Of a DNA stretch of 64,000 nt, positions 62,648 through 64,000 are shown piece after piece. The position numbers were made by a program, and so were the translations under genes. The notes beneath the pieces were generated by a model. That model saw only the letters and a list, made by a program, of their open reading frames with translations, did not search any database and was not told the DNA's origin. Each line of letters begins with the position of its first letter. The stretch's first letter is position 1. The stretch lies in contig NZ_AWZV01000010.1 in the NCBI RefSeq assembly GCF_000472545.1, positions 181,544 to 245,543 on the forward strand, read 5' to 3'. The stretch is from Burkholderia sp. WSM2232 (GTDB taxonomy: Bacteria > Pseudomonadota > Gammaproteobacteria > Burkholderiales > Burkholderiaceae).

Positions 62648-63016
62648 TTACTTGCAACGCACGATCATCGAGCGGTTCTTTACGTTGGCCGACACGACGT
62701 TCGTCACGCTGCCGCCGGCGGTGCCGCCCTCGTCATTGTCTTTCGACACGATGTCGTAGCCCGTCGCGCCGCACGCCTTGCCCGCCTGCACATAGCACGA
62801 GGCCCAGCTCGAATCGGCGCCGGCTCCGCTGCAGTTCACCGCAAAGCCTGTCTGGCCGTTAGGCAGATTGATCAACGACGTGGTGTTGGACGACGCGCAG
62901 CCGGCGACGCCCGCACCCACGAGGAGCGCGGCCCACAGCGGCGTGTGGCGCAGCAGCGTCCGCGCGAAGCCACGGTGACCATGGCTGGTGCGCAGCAATT
63001 GCGTCATGAAATGCAT
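62648..63016 (-). CDS. small hypothetical lipoprotein
   Basis: This 122-aa protein has a long basic N-terminus and a signal-type hydrophobic stretch ending in the lipobox VAGCASSN (residues 37-44). The mature part has four cysteines (VNCSGAGADSSWASCYVQAG, KACGATGYDI, IVRCK), which could form two disulphides. By family style it is an uncharacterised periplasmic lipoprotein; no partner gene is evident. Confidence 0.8.
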   Translation of the reverse strand: MHFMTQLLRTSHGHRGFARTLLRHTPLWAALLVGAGVAGCASSNTTSLINLPNGQTGFAVNCSGAGADSSWASCYVQAGKACGATGYDIVSKDNDEGGTAGGSVTNVVSANVKNRSMIVRCK

Positions 63017-63061
63017 CGTGTTTGTTTCCTTTGATGATCGGCGCTTGCGCCGCGCGCAAGC

Positions 63062-63271
63062 TCAAGGTGTTTCGATAGTGATGCCTGCCGCGCTGACCGC
63101 CCGGCGGCTTTCCGTGCCGCTTTCGGTGGCCGCGTCTTCCCAGATGCTGATGGCTTTGGCAATGTCGATGCCGTGACTTTCGGCGTACTCGAACCATCGG
63201 TTGGCCGCATCGGGCTCGGGCAGTTCGTGGTCATGCAGAAAATATTTTCCCATATTGCGCTCGCTGGACAT
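63062..63271 (-). CDS. small conserved hypothetical protein (about 69 aa)
   Basis: The protein reads MSSERNMGKYFLHDHELPEP, then ANRWFEYAESHGIDIAKAIS. It is acidic and soluble with no signal. Start choice between Met at 63271 and Met at 63253 is open, as neither has a strong ribosome binding site. The frame is open upstream to 63394 but that part is not protein-like. It lies 45 bp before the lipoprotein gene on the same strand. Confidence 0.6.
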   Translation of the reverse strand: MSSERNMGKYFLHDHELPEPDAANRWFEYAESHGIDIAKAISIWEDAATESGTESRRAVSAAGITIETP

Positions 63272-63479
63272 GGAACGGCGCCAGTGCGGGAGCACGGAGT
63301 ATGCCGGACGAACCTGTTCGACCGACGCTGAACGCAGAAGTGCGGGCGAGGTGAAAGGCGCGGCAAGACCGTGGGAAAAGCCGGGCAAGTGCACGACAGG
63401 CGCGGGTCAAGTGCAGACGCACAGAACTAATTGCCTTGTCGTGCGCCTTACCTGAACCATTGCAACGAGGAGAACGATC

Positions 63480-63746
63480 ATGGCTGAGCGGGTCAGCGGC
63501 CCTTATCGCGGCTATTACATCAGCGCCGCAGCGCGCCTCGTACCGGCAAGTGACGCGCACGGCGCGCCTGGCAATTACGTCGGTTCCGTGAGTCTCGCCG
63601 AGCTCGGCCCCGACGATCCACACCGGATGGAAACCTTGCTCGACCTCGGGGCAGAGCAGCGCTTCAGCAACGAGGAGGAGGCGCTCGCGTTTGTCGAACA
63701 GGCCGCGCGCGATTACGTCGACCGTCTGCTGGGAAGCCGCTCTTGA
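63480..63746 (+). CDS. small hypothetical protein, 88 aa
   Basis: The ATG at 63480 is preceded by CGAGGAGAACGATC, a strong ribosome binding site. The protein reads RVSGPYRGYYISAAARLVPA and ends FVEQAARDYVDRLLGSRS. The first half looks like a beta hairpin and the second like an amphipathic helix, with no membrane segment. I do not recognise a named family. It is divergent from the small gene at 63062. Confidence 0.7.
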   Translation: MAERVSGPYRGYYISAAARLVPASDAHGAPGNYVGSVSLAELGPDDPHRMETLLDLGAEQRFSNEEEALAFVEQAARDYVDRLLGSRS

Positions 63747-63791
63747 CGGCACGCGACGCACGGGCAGGCGCAGGCGCGGAAGCGGAGAAGC

Positions 63792-64000
63792 GGATGCGGG
63801 GGCTGGCGCGGGAGCAGGCGCGGGCGCTGGCACAAGGGCAGCGGGAGGGGCAGGCGCGAGAGCCGGCACAAGAAGGCCCGCCGCAGTGGCGGACGCAAGC
63901 GCAGAGGCAAGGGCAAGGGCAAGGGCAAGGGCAAGGGCAAGGGCAAGGGCAAGGGCAAGGGCAAGGGCAAGGGCAAGGGCAAGGGCAAGGGCAAGGGCAA
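63792..64000 (+). CDS. possible Gln-Gly repeat ORF (open at window end), doubtful
   Basis: A plus frame from the ATG at 63792 stays open to the window edge and reads an Arg/Ala/Glu/Gln-rich segment (MRGLAREQARALAQGQREGQ) leading into Gln-Gly repeats from the hexamer array. All three plus frames through the array are open, so openness proves little, and no ribosome binding site is clear. Confidence 0.2.
63911..64000. repeat. perfect hexamer microsatellite (GGGCAA)15, runs off window
   Basis: GGGCAA is repeated exactly 15 times from 63911 to the last base, preceded by one variant unit (AGGCAA) and about 100 bp of degenerate G/C/A-rich sequence. The unit is two codons long (Gly-Lys, Gly-Gln or Ala-Arg on plus; Leu-Pro on minus). 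The array may continue beyond the edge. Confidence 0.97.

Noticed and set aside
63911..64000. CRISPR-like periodic array
   Set aside because: The unit is 6 bp with no spacers, so it is a microsatellite; no cas genes are present.

Overview
The window is GC-rich with Burkholderiaceae-type gene content: rnr-rlmB-rpiA, a pyrD/bpt/aat/NUDIX block, and a Wzx/Wzy-type exopolysaccharide locus with a Crp/Fnr regulator. A Paraburkholderia-like chromosome is the best guess. This rests on gene order and protein style, not on a database search.

Positions 1-16 kb are accessory DNA lying against a tandem pair of tRNA-Leu(CAG) genes. From left to right there is a sulfotransferase/AMP-ligase pair that runs off the window, a LysR gene broken by an internal deletion, an unknown 515-aa protein, and a scar made of an integrase remnant, an amino-acid permease remnant and a truncated HTH-like gene. 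Then come two large divergent genes that look like anti-phage defence. One encodes a 1237-aa protein with an Mrr-like nuclease, a NACHT-type NTPase and a long helical C-terminus. The other encodes a 649-aa protein joining a HEPN RNase motif to an HsdR-like helicase that has lost its ATPase residues. A P4-type integrase sits between them and the tRNA genes, so this is a typical tRNA-borne island.

Positions 16-21 kb are core: two tRNA-Leu genes, each with its own promoter and terminator, then rnr, rlmB and rpiA.

Positions 21-53 kb form a large exopolysaccharide locus. A minus-strand operon (crp/fnr, WcaJ-type initiating transferase, GT2, wza, wzc) supplies initiation, export and the regulatory kinase. 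Plus-strand genes supply the polymerase, several GT4 and GT2 glycosyltransferases, a secreted beta-propeller-like protein, a two-domain hydrolase, a methyltransferase and a flavin reductase. The wzx flippase lies on the minus strand among them. Inserted in the middle is a five-gene operon, fully coupled by stop/start overlaps: carrier protein, acyl-CoA-dehydrogenase homologue, amino acid:[carrier protein] ligase, DUF1839 protein and GH2 glycosidase. This may be an uncharacterised aminoacyl-thioester pathway.

Positions 53-64 kb hold a GntR regulator, a Gfo/Idh/MocA oxidoreductase, an amino-acid ABC permease and binding protein without an ATPase, the pyrD-bpt-aat-NUDIX cluster, initiator tRNA-fMet, a UPF0303 protein, an SMR transporter, small proteins, and a perfect GGGCAA hexamer repeat that runs off the window.
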